From assembly GCF_032271945.1 (NCBI RefSeq), contig NZ_CP130319.1, positions 4,111,001-4,175,000 of the forward strand: DNA of 64,000 nucleotides, read 5' to 3'. Position numbers and translations under genes: made by a program. The notes under the pieces are model-generated. The model did no database searches. It saw only the letters and a list, made by a program, of their open reading frames with translations, and was not told where the DNA came from. Numbering within the stretch: the stretch's first letter is position 1; the number at the start of each line of letters is the position of its first letter. Of the stretch, positions 43,384-52,623 are shown one piece after another. Origin of the DNA: Paenibacillus sp. MBLB1832. Lineage in GTDB: Bacteria > Bacillota > Bacilli > Paenibacillales > NBRC-103111.

Positions 43384-44715
43384 TTATCCGTTCAACACTT
43401 TAGTTTTGGCATTGCGATTAACGGGTACTTGCAGACCTAGATGACCGCGAAGCGTATCCGTTTCATACTCAGTACGGTAAAGGCCGCGCTCTTGCAGAAT
43501 CGGCACTACCAGCTCAACGAAATCTTGCAGCGCGGCTGGGATGCCAACCCCGATAATGAATCCGTCGGACGCTTCTTCTTCAATCCACCGCTGAATCGTG
43601 TCTGCGATCTTCTCTGGTGTACCAACGAAATTCCCTTTCGGTGTTGCAAAACGAAGTGCCACCTGGCGCAGCGTCAAATTGTGCTCTTTCGCCAGCCGCT
43701 TGATCTTCTCCGACCCGCCTTGCTGGCTGTTCGCTCCCAAATCTCCTAAATCCGGGAATGGCTCATCCAGTGGATAAACGCTAAAATCGAAATCGTTGAA
43801 CGGACGGCCCAGCGCAATAATCGCTTTTTCGATGGACACCAGATTGACCGTTTCTTGGTACTTACGCTCCGCTTCTTCTTCCGTACGGCCGATAATGGGG
43901 CGTATCCCTGGCAAAATCGAAATGTCATCTGCCGATCTCCCGAAGGATATCGCTCTGCGTTTAATATCTGCGTAGTAGGCTTTCGCCTCCTCGATATGCT
44001 CGTGACCAACGAAGATCGCATCCGCATTTTTTGCGGCAAAGTTGCGGCCGTCCTCGGATGTCCCCGCTTGGAAAATAACAGGCTGCCCTTGCTTGGAGCG
44101 CGCGATGTTCAGCGGACCCTGAACCGAGAAGAATTCACCCTTATGGTTTAAGGTGTGCAGCTTCTCAGGGTCAAAAAATTGCCCTGTCTCCTTATTCCGC
44201 GTGAAGGCATCGTCTTCCCAGGAATCCCACAACCCTTTTACAACATCCACATGCTCTTGCGCGATGCGGTACCGTTTCTCATGCGGCGGGTGCTCCTCTT
44301 TACTGTAATTGTTTGCGCTGCCCGATAACCATGAGGTCACCACGTTCCAGCCTGCACGCCCTTTGCTGATCAGATCCAGCGAAGCGAATTGCCTCGCAAC
44401 CGTGAAGGGTTCACTATAGCTGACTGTTACGGTTGCAACCAATCCGATTCTTTTCGTGACGGCCGCAAGTGCCGATAGAATCGTCAATGGCTCGAAGCGA
44501 TTCAAATAGTGAGGGGAAGAATTCTCCGTAATATGAACACTATCCGCGATAAAAGCAAAATCGAATTTCCCCGCTTCCGCTGTTTGCGCTTGATGCTTAT
44601 AGAACTGAAAGTTCGTGCTCGCATCCGTTATCGCATCAGGATGTTTCCAATCTTCCCAGCCTCCGCCAACACCGTGAATCATTGCACCTAATTTTATTTT
44701 TTTAGATTTTGCCAT
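43384..44715 (-). CDS. Flavin-dependent monooxygenase, NtaA/SnaA/DszA type (copy 2)
   Basis: 443 residues from the ATG nine bases after GAGGAGG; first gene of the operon. It has the same landmarks as copy 1 ([64 protein letters not shown]) and appears to derive from a tandem duplication. Differences cluster near the N-terminus and in the segment after WNVVT, which in this family borders the substrate pocket, so the two may act on successive or different substrates. Confidence 0.9.
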   Translation of the reverse strand: MAKSKKIKLGAMIHGVGGGWEDWKHPDAITDASTNFQFYKHQAQTAEAGKFDFAFIADSVHITENSSPHYLNRFEPLTILSALAAVTKRIGLVATVTVSYSEPFTVARQFASLDLISKGRAGWNVVTSWLSGSANNYSKEEHPPHEKRYRIAQEHVDVVKGLWDSWEDDAFTRNKETGQFFDPEKLHTLNHKGEFFSVQGPLNIARSKQGQPVIFQAGTSEDGRNFAAKNADAIFVGHEHIEEAKAYYADIKRRAISFGRSADDISILPGIRPIIGRTEEEAERKYQETVNLVSIEKAIIALGRPFNDFDFSVYPLDEPFPDLGDLGANSQQGGSEKIKRLAKEHNLTLRQVALRFATPKGNFVGTPEKIADTIQRWIEEEASDGFIIGVGIPAALQDFVELVVPILQERGLYRTEYETDTLRGHLGLQVPVNRNAKTKVLNG

Positions 44716-44759
44716 GGGAATGTGCCTCCTCAAATTTATATTTGATTATTCCGATTAAC

Positions 44760-44848
44760 TTACTTGTATTTATCATAATGCGGATTGTTTCACTTGTACA
44801 ATTCAATTTCGTGAACTGTTGATTCATGTTTTATGAATATACAAGTAA
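44760..44848. promoter_or_regulatory. Divergent control region of the organosulfur operon and its LysR gene
   Basis: ACTTGTA appears at 44762-44768 and 44792-44798 and inverted (TACAAGT) at 44840-44846. A perfect inverted repeat ATTCAT-N5-ATGAAT occupies 44822-44838, with a degenerate second copy near 44869-44881. LysR regulators bind interrupted dyads of this kind in shared promoter regions. Which dyad is bound is inference. Confidence 0.5.
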
Positions 44849-44964
44849 ACCACTTGGATTAATTTGAATTCATGATATGATAAGTGTATTATTTTGTAAA
44901 ATAGAAAAAATCGATGCGATCATTCATATTTCATGAAGTCACACGGGGAGAGGACGGGGATCCT

Positions 44965-45864
44965 ATGGATATTCGGAACATCAAAACGTTTCAGACCATC
45001 ATTAGGCTGGGCAGCTTTCAACGTGCCGCTGAGGAATTGCAATATGGGCAATCGACCGTCACCATGCATATTCAGAAGCTTGAAAGTGATTTGGGGGTTA
45101 AGCTGCTGGAACGGGGCAAAAAGCTGACACTGACCGAGGCTGGCAGGCTATTCCATCACAATGCCGATCTGCTTCTCAAAGATTATGATTTCCTGCAGAC
45201 GTCGATGGATGAACTATTGAAAGGCGATGCCGGCGTCATTCGACTCGGTGTCATGGAGCCAACCGCAAGCTATCGTTTGCCGCAGCTCTTAGGACCTTTC
45301 CTGCGTCAACATCCCAAAGTGAAAATCAGCATACATATCGGCAACACAACGGTACTCGGCCAAATGCTTTATGAGGGAAGCATCGATATGGCAATCTGCT
45401 CAACGCCACCTTCTGGGCTGGATCATACCTTCGAGCCCTTATTCATCGAGACACTCGCGCTGCTCCTGCCAGAAGCTCATCCGTTAGCATCCAAATCGTC
45501 CATCCAACTTCGGGATTTGCAGCATGAACACTTACTTATCACGAACGTCCAATGTCCTTACCGTCAAAAGCTGGAACATGCCCTGCTCGAAAGAGGAGGC
45601 AGTCCCTATTCGGGCATGGAGATCGGCAATATGGCCGCGCTCAAATATTACGTCCAGGCGCAATTCGGCATCGCCGTCGTGCCTGTGATTACCGCAACCC
45701 CGAGCCCCCAAGGCACAGTGCTTAAACCCATCGATGATCTCGATTCGGGATTAGTGACCGGCTTATTGCGCAAAATGAACGGCAGCGCGTTCAGTGTAGC
45801 GACAGAAAACCTAATCAACATTTTCCGCACGGAGCTAAGAAGTTCGACATTCACCTCTTCCTGA
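44965..45864 (+). CDS. LysR-family transcriptional regulator
   Basis: 299 residues from the ATG after GGGAGAGGACGGGG; 17 upstream in-frame codons lack a better site. N-terminal winged helix (TFQTIIRLGSFQRAAEELQYGQSTVTMHIQKLESDLGVKLLERG), then a periplasmic-binding-protein-like effector domain (VIRLGVMEPTASYRLPQLLGPF...). Divergent from the 11-gene operon and so its probable activator, sensing a pathway intermediate or sulfur status. Confidence 0.9.
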   Translation: MDIRNIKTFQTIIRLGSFQRAAEELQYGQSTVTMHIQKLESDLGVKLLERGKKLTLTEAGRLFHHNADLLLKDYDFLQTSMDELLKGDAGVIRLGVMEPTASYRLPQLLGPFLRQHPKVKISIHIGNTTVLGQMLYEGSIDMAICSTPPSGLDHTFEPLFIETLALLLPEAHPLASKSSIQLRDLQHEHLLITNVQCPYRQKLEHALLERGGSPYSGMEIGNMAALKYYVQAQFGIAVVPVITATPSPQGTVLKPIDDLDSGLVTGLLRKMNGSAFSVATENLINIFRTELRSSTFTSS

Positions 45865-45891
45865 GGTGGCTGCGGGTTTGAAACACGCCAA

Positions 45892-45913
45892 AGAGGAGCC
45901 CGCAGGCTCCTCT
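45892..45913. terminator. Bidirectional terminator between LysR and deacetylase genes
   Basis: AGAGGAGCC (45892-45900) pairs with GGCTCCTCT (45905-45913) around a 4-nt loop. On the minus strand the stem is followed by TTTGG. Confidence 0.75.
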
Positions 45914-45924
45914 ATTCATCCTTG

Positions 45925-46728
45925 CTATTTGACAGGCAGCCTCGTCAAATTGGTTTGACTTTCAAGATTTAATCCATGCGTCTCCCTAGTGACTGGAGCA
46001 TCGAGCTGCAATTTCTTATCAATTCGTAGAAAGGGGATTTCTTGTCTCATACATTCCTCTACGAACTCTTTCAAAGCTTGTAACATAAACATGGGCGCAT
46101 CCCGATTCGCCCCCAGTGTCTGTCCGCTATCGTGAAGGACAATAATGTCGTTATTTTGCAATCGTGCGAATAGCTTCCTTCTGATCTTTTCTTTTCCCCC
46201 GCTGCAACGCCAATCTCCGACCATTAACGACCAGAAAACGAATCGGAATTGCTTCATGAGTAAAAAATCAAACAGATTGATAACACCCCATGGCGGGCGA
46301 TAATGGATTGGTGTTATGCCTAAAATATGTTCGATAACGGCCACCGTGTCCTTTATTTGCTTTCTCACTTTCCTTGGCGTCAGTACTGCGTTGGTCCAAT
46401 GTACATAATTATGGATGCCAATCAAGTGTCCTTCTTTATGCATTCTACGGATCAGTTCAGGGTATTTCTCCGCTTTGGAGCCAAGTACGAAGAAGGTGGC
46501 TTGTATGCGATGCAACCGCAGAAAGTCAAGTAATTCAGGTGTGTAAGCAGGGTCGGGACCATCATCGAAGGTTAACGCGATCCCCCTAGTGGGGTTCTCT
46601 TTTTTGCTGGCTCCGAAGCCGCCTAGCCGAATCAGTGCAGTGGGAATAATTGTATATATCAAGAGTCCAATAAGCAGTGACAACAACAAATAAGATCCAA
46701 CATGACTGCCATGCAGACTATGCTTCAT
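45925..46728 (-). CDS. Membrane-anchored polysaccharide deacetylase (NodB homology)
   Basis: 267 residues. One N-terminal membrane segment (SYLLLSLLIGLLIYTIIPTALI), then a NodB domain outside the cell: ALTFDDGPDPAYTPELLDFL with the catalytic Asp pair, metal-ligand region LIGIHNYVHW (the second usual His is Asn-Tyr-Val-His), HYRPPWG and IIVLHDSG. Removes acetyl groups from peptidoglycan or another N-acetylated glycan. It lies 15 bases after a lipid glycosyltransferase gene. Confidence 0.85.
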   Translation of the reverse strand: MKHSLHGSHVGSYLLLSLLIGLLIYTIIPTALIRLGGFGASKKENPTRGIALTFDDGPDPAYTPELLDFLRLHRIQATFFVLGSKAEKYPELIRRMHKEGHLIGIHNYVHWTNAVLTPRKVRKQIKDTVAVIEHILGITPIHYRPPWGVINLFDFLLMKQFRFVFWSLMVGDWRCSGGKEKIRRKLFARLQNNDIIVLHDSGQTLGANRDAPMFMLQALKEFVEECMRQEIPFLRIDKKLQLDAPVTRETHGLNLESQTNLTRLPVK

Positions 46729-46743
46729 CTTAACCCTCCTACT

Positions 46744-47862
46744 TTACATCGAGATGGATATGGATGGCGTAGCTGATCTTTGCGCAATATCCCGTACGAT
46801 GTGTGCAGCTGCTTCACGACGTTGCATGTTTGCCATACGGTTACTAACCACGTCATGTAGGCTTGGATTATGAAAAAAATCGTTGATATGCGCGCTTAAC
46901 TCTTCCAACTGATATGAAATAGCGGCTACTCCGCGGCTTGAGAGGTAGAGTGCATTTTCCTTTTCCTGTCCCGCATGCGGCTTATAAATGAATATCGGCA
47001 ACCGAAGGGCGATCGCTTCCGTAACGGTCAGTCCTCCCGCTTTGGTTAGGATACAACTCGCTTGTGACATCCATTCATGCACATTTTCCACATACCCAAG
47101 AATCATGATTCGCTTATTTGTTCCGAACACTTCCAGAAGTCTAAGGCGTAATTTATCATTGTGGCCACAGATGACCAGGAAACGACTTTGAGGAATGACG
47201 GCTAGCGTGTTCAATATGTCTTCCATATAGCTATTCACACCAGGATCCCCTGCCATAATGAGAATCAGATTTTTTTTCTTACCTTGAGCTGTCATACTTT
47301 CCATAGCAAATTCTTGACGAATCGGTATGCCGCTGACCTCAACGCGATCTTTGCTTACGCCTCTAAACACAATTTGCTGCTTCAATTCCTCTGTAGCTAC
47401 ATAATATTTATCCACGTGGCTATGCAGCCAACTGGCATGTAACGCATAATCCGTCAATACGGTGAAATTTTGTATCCCCATTGTACTGCACACTTCCGGT
47501 GCTGCTCCGAAAGGAAATGTATTGATCACCACATCAGGCTGCTCTTGCTGAATAAGCTCCCTTAATTTCCTCTGGCCGAGTAGGTTCATCGATTTCTGAA
47601 ACAGTGCGGTCTGCTTTGTTTCACGGGTTAGATAATAACACCAGCCATAATAATCAAGACCGAAGCGTGAGCTTCTTACACTCGTATTGATTAATTTGGT
47701 TGTTATGAGATTTATGAATGGGTGTCCCTCTTTCATCAGGTTAACGATTTTCACATGTTCGATCCCTTGCTCTACGAATTGCTGATACAAGGCTTTCGAC
47801 GCCTGCAGATGCCCATTCCCGTAGCTAGCGGTGAGAATTAATACACGAGGATTCGCTTTCAT
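46744..47862 (-). CDS. UgtP/MGDG-synthase-like glycosyltransferase
   Basis: 372 residues; ATG chosen because AAAGGTGG lies upstream of it, though a GTG five codons earlier is in frame. GT28-like GT-B fold: ILTASYGNGHLQASKAL at the N-terminus is the signature of diacylglycerol glucosyltransferases, and the C-terminal ILTKAGGLTVTEAIALRLPIFIYKPHAGQEKENALYL binds the nucleotide sugar. It likely makes glycolipids or lipoteichoic-acid anchor. In an operon with the deacetylase. Confidence 0.87.
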   Translation of the reverse strand: MKANPRVLILTASYGNGHLQASKALYQQFVEQGIEHVKIVNLMKEGHPFINLITTKLINTSVRSSRFGLDYYGWCYYLTRETKQTALFQKSMNLLGQRKLRELIQQEQPDVVINTFPFGAAPEVCSTMGIQNFTVLTDYALHASWLHSHVDKYYVATEELKQQIVFRGVSKDRVEVSGIPIRQEFAMESMTAQGKKKNLILIMAGDPGVNSYMEDILNTLAVIPQSRFLVICGHNDKLRLRLLEVFGTNKRIMILGYVENVHEWMSQASCILTKAGGLTVTEAIALRLPIFIYKPHAGQEKENALYLSSRGVAAISYQLEELSAHINDFFHNPSLHDVVSNRMANMQRREAAAHIVRDIAQRSATPSISISM

Positions 47863-47931
47863 GTCCGTGACAACCACCTTTCGCCCTAACTTTACAAGAG
47901 AAATATGAGAGGAAGATGAGAAACTTAGCCG

Positions 47932-49344
47932 TCATACTTGGTAAATGGGGAGTGTCAGCTCTACACGGGTACCTTGTGTTTCTATGCTTGTAATCGTTAA
48001 TTTTCCATGTACATTCATAACAAGCTGTTTGGCAATGGCAAGCCCAAGTCCTGTACCTGCAATCTCATGATTTCTCGCTTTATCGACCCGATAGAAACGG
48101 TCAAATACGAATGGCAGATCCGCTTCTGGAATTCCGATGCCATGATCTTCTATGATGATCTGAACTTCCTGCTTCAAGAGAATCGCGTGGATATCAATCC
48201 GCTTCGTTTCAAGGGAATATTTCACAGCGTTATCCAAAATAATCATTAAAATTTGCTCCACATGCAGGGGATTCATGACTAACATGACGTCATGGATATT
48301 TTCCGTGTTCGATACAAATTGAAATTCAGGATTAAGGGCTTCGAATCGTTTCAGCGTTTCCTGGATGAGCGGGGCCAATTGAAGTGGCGTACTATTCTCA
48401 CTCAGCCTATTCGCTTCCACTTTCGTTAAAGTTAGCAGCTCTTGAACTAGTTTTTTCAACCTTCTTACTTCTTGAAGCGAAGCCTCTAAGGATTCATCCA
48501 GTACTGCAGGATCGGATTTTCCCCAGCGATGTAATAAGGACAAATGGCCTTCCACAATCGTGATCGGCGTCCTTAACTCATGCGAGGCATCTTCAACAAA
48601 CTGTTTCTGTTGTAGAAATGACGTCTCGAGTTGATTCATCAGATCATTGAATAGTTTTGCCAGGCTAGACAACTCGTCGCCATTTTGCACATCGGTTACA
48701 CGCTCCGAAAGCCCTTTCTCCTTCACACTGCGAATCGTAGATGCCAATGCGCGGATGGGGCGCATAAACTGCCGCGAAATCGCTAAACCGCTGATTGCGC
48801 TGATGAATACGGCTAATACACCGCCAACCACCATCACCCATAATAAGGTTTCGCTGAAATGATCGAACGTTTCGAGATTGCTGCCCAGCTCGATTGTTCC
48901 TACAAATTTGTCCGTAACTAACGGACTGCGATGGATGAGAATATGATCTTGTTTATGTGTCGTATCGTAAAGCTCGGGCACGTTGACCGTACGCGGCTCT
49001 ATCCATCCAACGCCGAAATGGCTGGCAACCGTTACAATTGGCTTTCCTTCCTTATCGAGAATACGAACGAATTGATTTCTGCCAATCATTTTTTCAATAT
49101 ACAGTTGACTCTCATTCACTTGGATGTCATTCGCCGTCGTCAGCTTTTCCTGGAAATAATCTTGAAGCTGCATCATATTCACTTGAATTTGAGATTTCTC
49201 TTTCTCCAACATCCACTGCTTGAGCACTAAATATTGCGCGAAATTGTAGGAGGTAAACAGCAGGAAAATCAGCAACGATGCGCCTAGCATAAGCTTCCAC
49301 TTGATAGGGAGTGTTCGAATAAACCTCATTAAGCGACCTTTCAT
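47932..49344 (-). CDS. Sensor histidine kinase (ArlS-like)
   Basis: 470 residues. Two membrane segments (~17-37 and ~167-189) flank an extracellular sensor domain. HAMP linker ~190-240, then phosphoacceptor His255 in FVEDASHELRTPIT. N-box LDNAVKYS, G1 DHGIGIP, F-box FDRFYRVD and G2 GTGLGLAIAK are intact. The start shares ATGA with the response-regulator stop; a second ATG five codons in is preceded by AAAGG. Partner of the regulator upstream in the same operon. Confidence 0.92.
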   Translation of the reverse strand: MKGRLMRFIRTLPIKWKLMLGASLLIFLLFTSYNFAQYLVLKQWMLEKEKSQIQVNMMQLQDYFQEKLTTANDIQVNESQLYIEKMIGRNQFVRILDKEGKPIVTVASHFGVGWIEPRTVNVPELYDTTHKQDHILIHRSPLVTDKFVGTIELGSNLETFDHFSETLLWVMVVGGVLAVFISAISGLAISRQFMRPIRALASTIRSVKEKGLSERVTDVQNGDELSSLAKLFNDLMNQLETSFLQQKQFVEDASHELRTPITIVEGHLSLLHRWGKSDPAVLDESLEASLQEVRRLKKLVQELLTLTKVEANRLSENSTPLQLAPLIQETLKRFEALNPEFQFVSNTENIHDVMLVMNPLHVEQILMIILDNAVKYSLETKRIDIHAILLKQEVQIIIEDHGIGIPEADLPFVFDRFYRVDKARNHEIAGTGLGLAIAKQLVMNVHGKLTITSIETQGTRVELTLPIYQV

Positions 49345-50015
49345 CTCATCACGTATCCTATTCCCCGCACAGTTTGAATACAGCTAGTCTCACCTGAATG
49401 ATCTAGCTTATTGCGTAAGTACCTGACATATACATCGACGACATTCGTTTCCACGAGCGTATCAAAGCCCCATACTTGGTCCAACAGCATATCTCTGGTT
49501 AGGACAAGATGATGATTTTTCATAAACATCACGAGTAAATCAAACTCGCGTTTCGTTAATTCAACGAGCTGGTTATCTTTATAAACCAATCTGGCATCCA
49601 GATCCACGGTAATATGTTGAAAAGTAAGCTGCGCATGTTGCGCATTCCCCTCCAGTTCCATGCGTCGGAAGACGGCTCTTATGCGTGCCAACAGCTCCTC
49701 AATAGCGAAGGGCTTGGGAATATAATCGTCTGCCCCGCAATCTAAGCCAGATACCCGATCCGCCACACTATCTCTTGCGGTAAGCATGAGAATGGGTGTC
49801 TTTCGGACCGCACGAATACGGCGGCACACCTCAATTCCGTTCATGCCAGGCAGCATGATATCTAACAAGATCAGATCCCACTCTTCTTGGAGCGCTAGTT
49901 CAAGACCTGTTTTACCATCGTAAGCAGGCCTTACCTCAAAAGCTTCGTGTTCGAGTTCTAACTGGATAAAACGAACCAAGTTCTTTTCATCCTCTATAAG
50001 TAATACGCGCTTCAT
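49341..50015 (-). CDS. OmpR-family response regulator (ArlR-like)
   Basis: 224 residues from the ATG nine bases after AAAGGAG. Receiver domain with phosphoacceptor Asp52 (LLDIMLPGMNG), Lys of YIPKPF and the acidic pocket LLIEDE. C-terminal winged helix ends NVVDVYVRYLRNKLDHSG...TVRGIGYVMR. Coupled by ATGA to its histidine kinase. Targets probably include envelope genes nearby; no operator could be assigned. Confidence 0.93.
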   Translation of the reverse strand: MKRVLLIEDEKNLVRFIQLELEHEAFEVRPAYDGKTGLELALQEEWDLILLDIMLPGMNGIEVCRRIRAVRKTPILMLTARDSVADRVSGLDCGADDYIPKPFAIEELLARIRAVFRRMELEGNAQHAQLTFQHITVDLDARLVYKDNQLVELTKREFDLLVMFMKNHHLVLTRDMLLDQVWGFDTLVETNVVDVYVRYLRNKLDHSGETSCIQTVRGIGYVMR

Positions 50016-50090
50016 CGGCGGCATCTCCTTTCACGTACTATTCTCCTTACTATAAGTGAAGTATATGAGAAAACAATGAAAATACATAAA

Positions 50091-50110
50091 ACCTGCCTAA
50101 ACAGGCAGGT
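50091..50110 (-). terminator. Terminator after the COG4705-type gene
   Basis: ACCTGCCT (50091-50098) pairs with AGGCAGGT (50103-50110), loop of 4. On the minus strand TTTTATGTATTTTC follows. Confidence 0.75.
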
Positions 50111-50121
50111 CCTCGATTCGT

Positions 50122-50910
50122 TTATGCAACCTTAGCATCCACTTTCGTATCTTGCGATTGGGCGGGAGAACCTCCTCGGAACACGACAAGGATGATAATA
50201 AAAATGGTTAATACAAGACTCACCACCCCGCTGCCAAAGCCCATTCCGCCATTACTTTGTGAGGCTGATAACCAATCAGAAAACGAGGCTCCTACAGGGC
50301 GCGTCAAGATGTAAGCGAACCAGAAAGCGAAAATTTCTTTCATGCCAAACAAAAAGTAACCTATCGCTGGAATGACAAGTATGCCAGTAAACAGTAAACC
50401 GGAAGAGAAGTAGCCCAAGTGCATGCTCGTCGCAGTCATATCTCCAGCTGAGGTACCAAGCGCAAACGTTGTTAGGACTGTAAGCCAGTAGAAAATCTCA
50501 CGGCGTGTTGTGACAATGCTGTGTACAGAAAGTGTTTTTTCTTTAGAAAACCAAGTGTAGAGGATTACTGCAAGTGCTACCACAAAGAAAATGGTCGAAA
50601 CAAGATATGGAATTCCGAGTCCAACACGTACAACATCCGCGGCCATCGTACCAAAAATACTGACCATGACAACAACTAGCCAGTAGACACCTGGCACATA
50701 TTTACGAACTTTGAACTGCAAGATCATGGCTGCAACGAAAATAAGAACGCTAAGCGGTGCTGAAATGAATGGATTCAGATGTTCGAATAAATAGTCGGAG
50801 GCAACCTCGCCCATGCCAGTCGTTAGCAGTTTCGTAATCCAAAAATAAAGCGTAATTTCTGGAACCTTAGCAGCTATTTGTTTCACTTGGTTTAATGATG
50901 AAATCTTCAT
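50122..50910 (-). CDS. Membrane protein of the COG4705 type
   Basis: 262 residues, about eight membrane segments. An internal repeat is visible: a W-(I/L)-T/L-K/T-LL-T ... G-E/D-x-x-(S/A)-D pattern at WITKLLTTGMGEVASDYL, WLTVLTTFALGTSAGDMTA and FAYILTRPVGASFSDWL, each placing an acidic residue inside the membrane. This pattern occurs in uncharacterised membrane-anchored proteins of COG4705. An ion or metabolite transporter is conceivable. Not part of the two-component operon, but transcribed in the same direction. Confidence 0.75.
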   Translation of the reverse strand: MKISSLNQVKQIAAKVPEITLYFWITKLLTTGMGEVASDYLFEHLNPFISAPLSVLIFVAAMILQFKVRKYVPGVYWLVVVMVSIFGTMAADVVRVGLGIPYLVSTIFFVVALAVILYTWFSKEKTLSVHSIVTTRREIFYWLTVLTTFALGTSAGDMTATSMHLGYFSSGLLFTGILVIPAIGYFLFGMKEIFAFWFAYILTRPVGASFSDWLSASQSNGGMGFGSGVVSLVLTIFIIILVVFRGGSPAQSQDTKVDAKVA

Positions 50911-50992
50911 CGCCTATCTCTCCTTACATATTCACAGCATAAATTAGCTATACTATTTTCACCATATACGACCAGTGATTTGGAGACTCTTG

Positions 50993-51661
50993 ATGATGAA
51001 TTCAAAAATTAAAGTTACTATGTTCCTTATTCTAAGCCTACTTTGTGTCCTTTGCTTTACCGCAGTGGCATCCCTGTTACAAGGGAAATGGATTGCAAAG
51101 TTTGACACCAGCGTAATCTCTGCAATTCAAGGAATGGAAAGACCATGGCTGACTTCCGTCATGAAATGTTTTACTTTCATCGGTTCTACGCCTGTTGTCA
51201 TCGTCATTACATTATGCTGCTTATTTCTATTCTTCAAATATCTTCATCACCGATTAGAATTAGTTCTTTTTGCAGCCCTTGTTGCTGGCACTGCCATATT
51301 GAATCAGCTCCTGAAAATTAGCTTTCACAGGGATCGACCGTCCCTTCACAGGCTCATTCAAGAAACGGGATACAGTTTCCCCAGCGGTCATTCCATGGAA
51401 GCCTTTGCGCTGTATGCTGCACTTGCTTTCCTACTTTGGCGGCATGTCCCTACCAGAAGCGGCCGAACGGCGGTCATTTTGACCAGTATTAGTATGATTC
51501 TCATGATTGGAATTAGCCGGATCTATCTAGGTGTCCATTATCCGAGTGATATTGTTGGTGCCTATTTCGCCAGCGGATTTTGGTTCACTTTCAGTGTTTG
51601 GATCTTTCAGTGGTATATGGAAAACCAATCTAAAAGGAGCTCTAACAGGGCTATTACATAA
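50993..51661 (+). CDS. PAP2-family membrane phosphatase
   Basis: 222 residues from the ATG seven bases after TTGGAG. Five or six membrane segments. The three catalytic motifs are present: KISFHRDRPSLHR (K-x6-RP), YSFPSGHSMEAFA (PSGH) and SRIYLGVHYPSDIVGA (SR-x5-H-x3-D). Dephosphorylates a lipid phosphate such as phosphatidylglycerophosphate, phosphatidate or undecaprenyl diphosphate. A second PAP2 gene of the BcrC kind lies 5.3 kb away. Confidence 0.9.
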   Translation: MMNSKIKVTMFLILSLLCVLCFTAVASLLQGKWIAKFDTSVISAIQGMERPWLTSVMKCFTFIGSTPVVIVITLCCLFLFFKYLHHRLELVLFAALVAGTAILNQLLKISFHRDRPSLHRLIQETGYSFPSGHSMEAFALYAALAFLLWRHVPTRSGRTAVILTSISMILMIGISRIYLGVHYPSDIVGAYFASGFWFTFSVWIFQWYMENQSKRSSNRAIT

Positions 51662-51664
51662 GCG

Positions 51665-52006
51665 TTACGCTGTTACATCTTTTTTCCTAAAAACAAGCCA
51701 TGTGCATACATTGAAAATAACAAAATACAGGATAATAACCTTGACCGAGAAAGATAATGACATGCCGACAATATTGGGAGCACCATTCAAATATTGTGTT
51801 AAATCTGTATTTTCAAATAAGTAGTATTTCGCCCATTTATATTGGCTTAAGAAGCCTACGATGCTTGTCCCAGCAAACATGATCCCGATTGAAAGCGCAA
51901 TGGCAATCGAGCTGCTGCGTGATACGGTAGAGATCATAAAGGCCATTGTGACAACCATCACCATTTGAATACATTGGTATAGATAAGTGCTAATGGCATG
52001 CTTCAC
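51665..52006 (-). CDS. ABC-2 permease, C-terminal part (split gene)
   Basis: 113 residues with three hydrophobic segments, continuing the upstream fragment. A GTG at 52006 overlaps the upstream stop as GTGA, so separate translation by coupling is possible, but no ribosome-binding site precedes it. The residues just upstream in this frame (IAHETSIVKHAISTYLYQ) are coding-like, so the split most likely came from loss of a base near 52015-52022. Together the parts give the ~320 residues of a normal Bcr-type permease. Confidence 0.75.
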   Translation of the reverse strand: MKHAISTYLYQCIQMVMVVTMAFMISTVSRSSSIAIALSIGIMFAGTSIVGFLSQYKWAKYYLFENTDLTQYLNGAPNIVGMSLSFSVKVIILYFVIFNVCTWLVFRKKDVTA

Positions 52007-52623
52007 AATGCTGGTTTCATGAGCAATTGTATCGCTGATGCGTAAACATACGGAGCGCTCATGTCCTTAAAACCATGTAAGATGCCTGATACTAAGAAGG
52101 CTGTAGCAAATAAAATGACAAATAATAAAATCGAGAACGTAAAGGCAGAAATATATTTGGATAGAAGAATTTTGGAGCGTGATGATGGTCGTATAAGCAG
52201 CAGCTTGATGGTCCCATCGGTGAATTCACCTGCCACGCTATCAGCTGCAATAATAACCGTCATCAATGTGACCACAATCATCAGACTTGAAGCATTCAGC
52301 ATGTTCCCCCAGAGCGTTTCCTCCGTAGGTGGAATATTATGATCAATGTGATATTGATACACATTAATACGCGAGGTTATTCGCGTCTTCCATTCAGGAC
52401 CCCTGTTCATATTATTCAGTTGCTGGGTGTCATTCTGAATCTGCTGCTGCATATTGACCTTCCAATTCGCATCGGCCACTTGTGTAGGCTTCACACTGTA
52501 TTGCTGGGCAATCAAAAAGCATATTATCGTCAGAACGAGACCAATAATTAACAACCAAGTACGCAATCGTTGGTAGATCTTCATATTTTCATTTAAGAGC
52601 AGATTAACCAATGGATTCACCAC
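52003..52623 (-). CDS. ABC-2 permease, N-terminal part (split gene)
   Basis: 206 residues. One membrane segment, then an extracellular loop (~45-105) and further segments including IIAADSVAGEFTDGTIKLLLIRPSSRSKILLSKY, the family signature of bacitracin/lantibiotic-export type permeases. Ends prematurely with LLMKPAL. Start GTG lies within the end of the ATPase gene (20-base overlap). The pair with the ATPase would export or protect against an antimicrobial peptide, provided the split form works. Confidence 0.8.
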   Translation of the reverse strand: MVNPLVNLLLNENMKIYQRLRTWLLIIGLVLTIICFLIAQQYSVKPTQVADANWKVNMQQQIQNDTQQLNNMNRGPEWKTRITSRINVYQYHIDHNIPPTEETLWGNMLNASSLMIVVTLMTVIIAADSVAGEFTDGTIKLLLIRPSSRSKILLSKYISAFTFSILLFVILFATAFLVSGILHGFKDMSAPYVYASAIQLLMKPAL

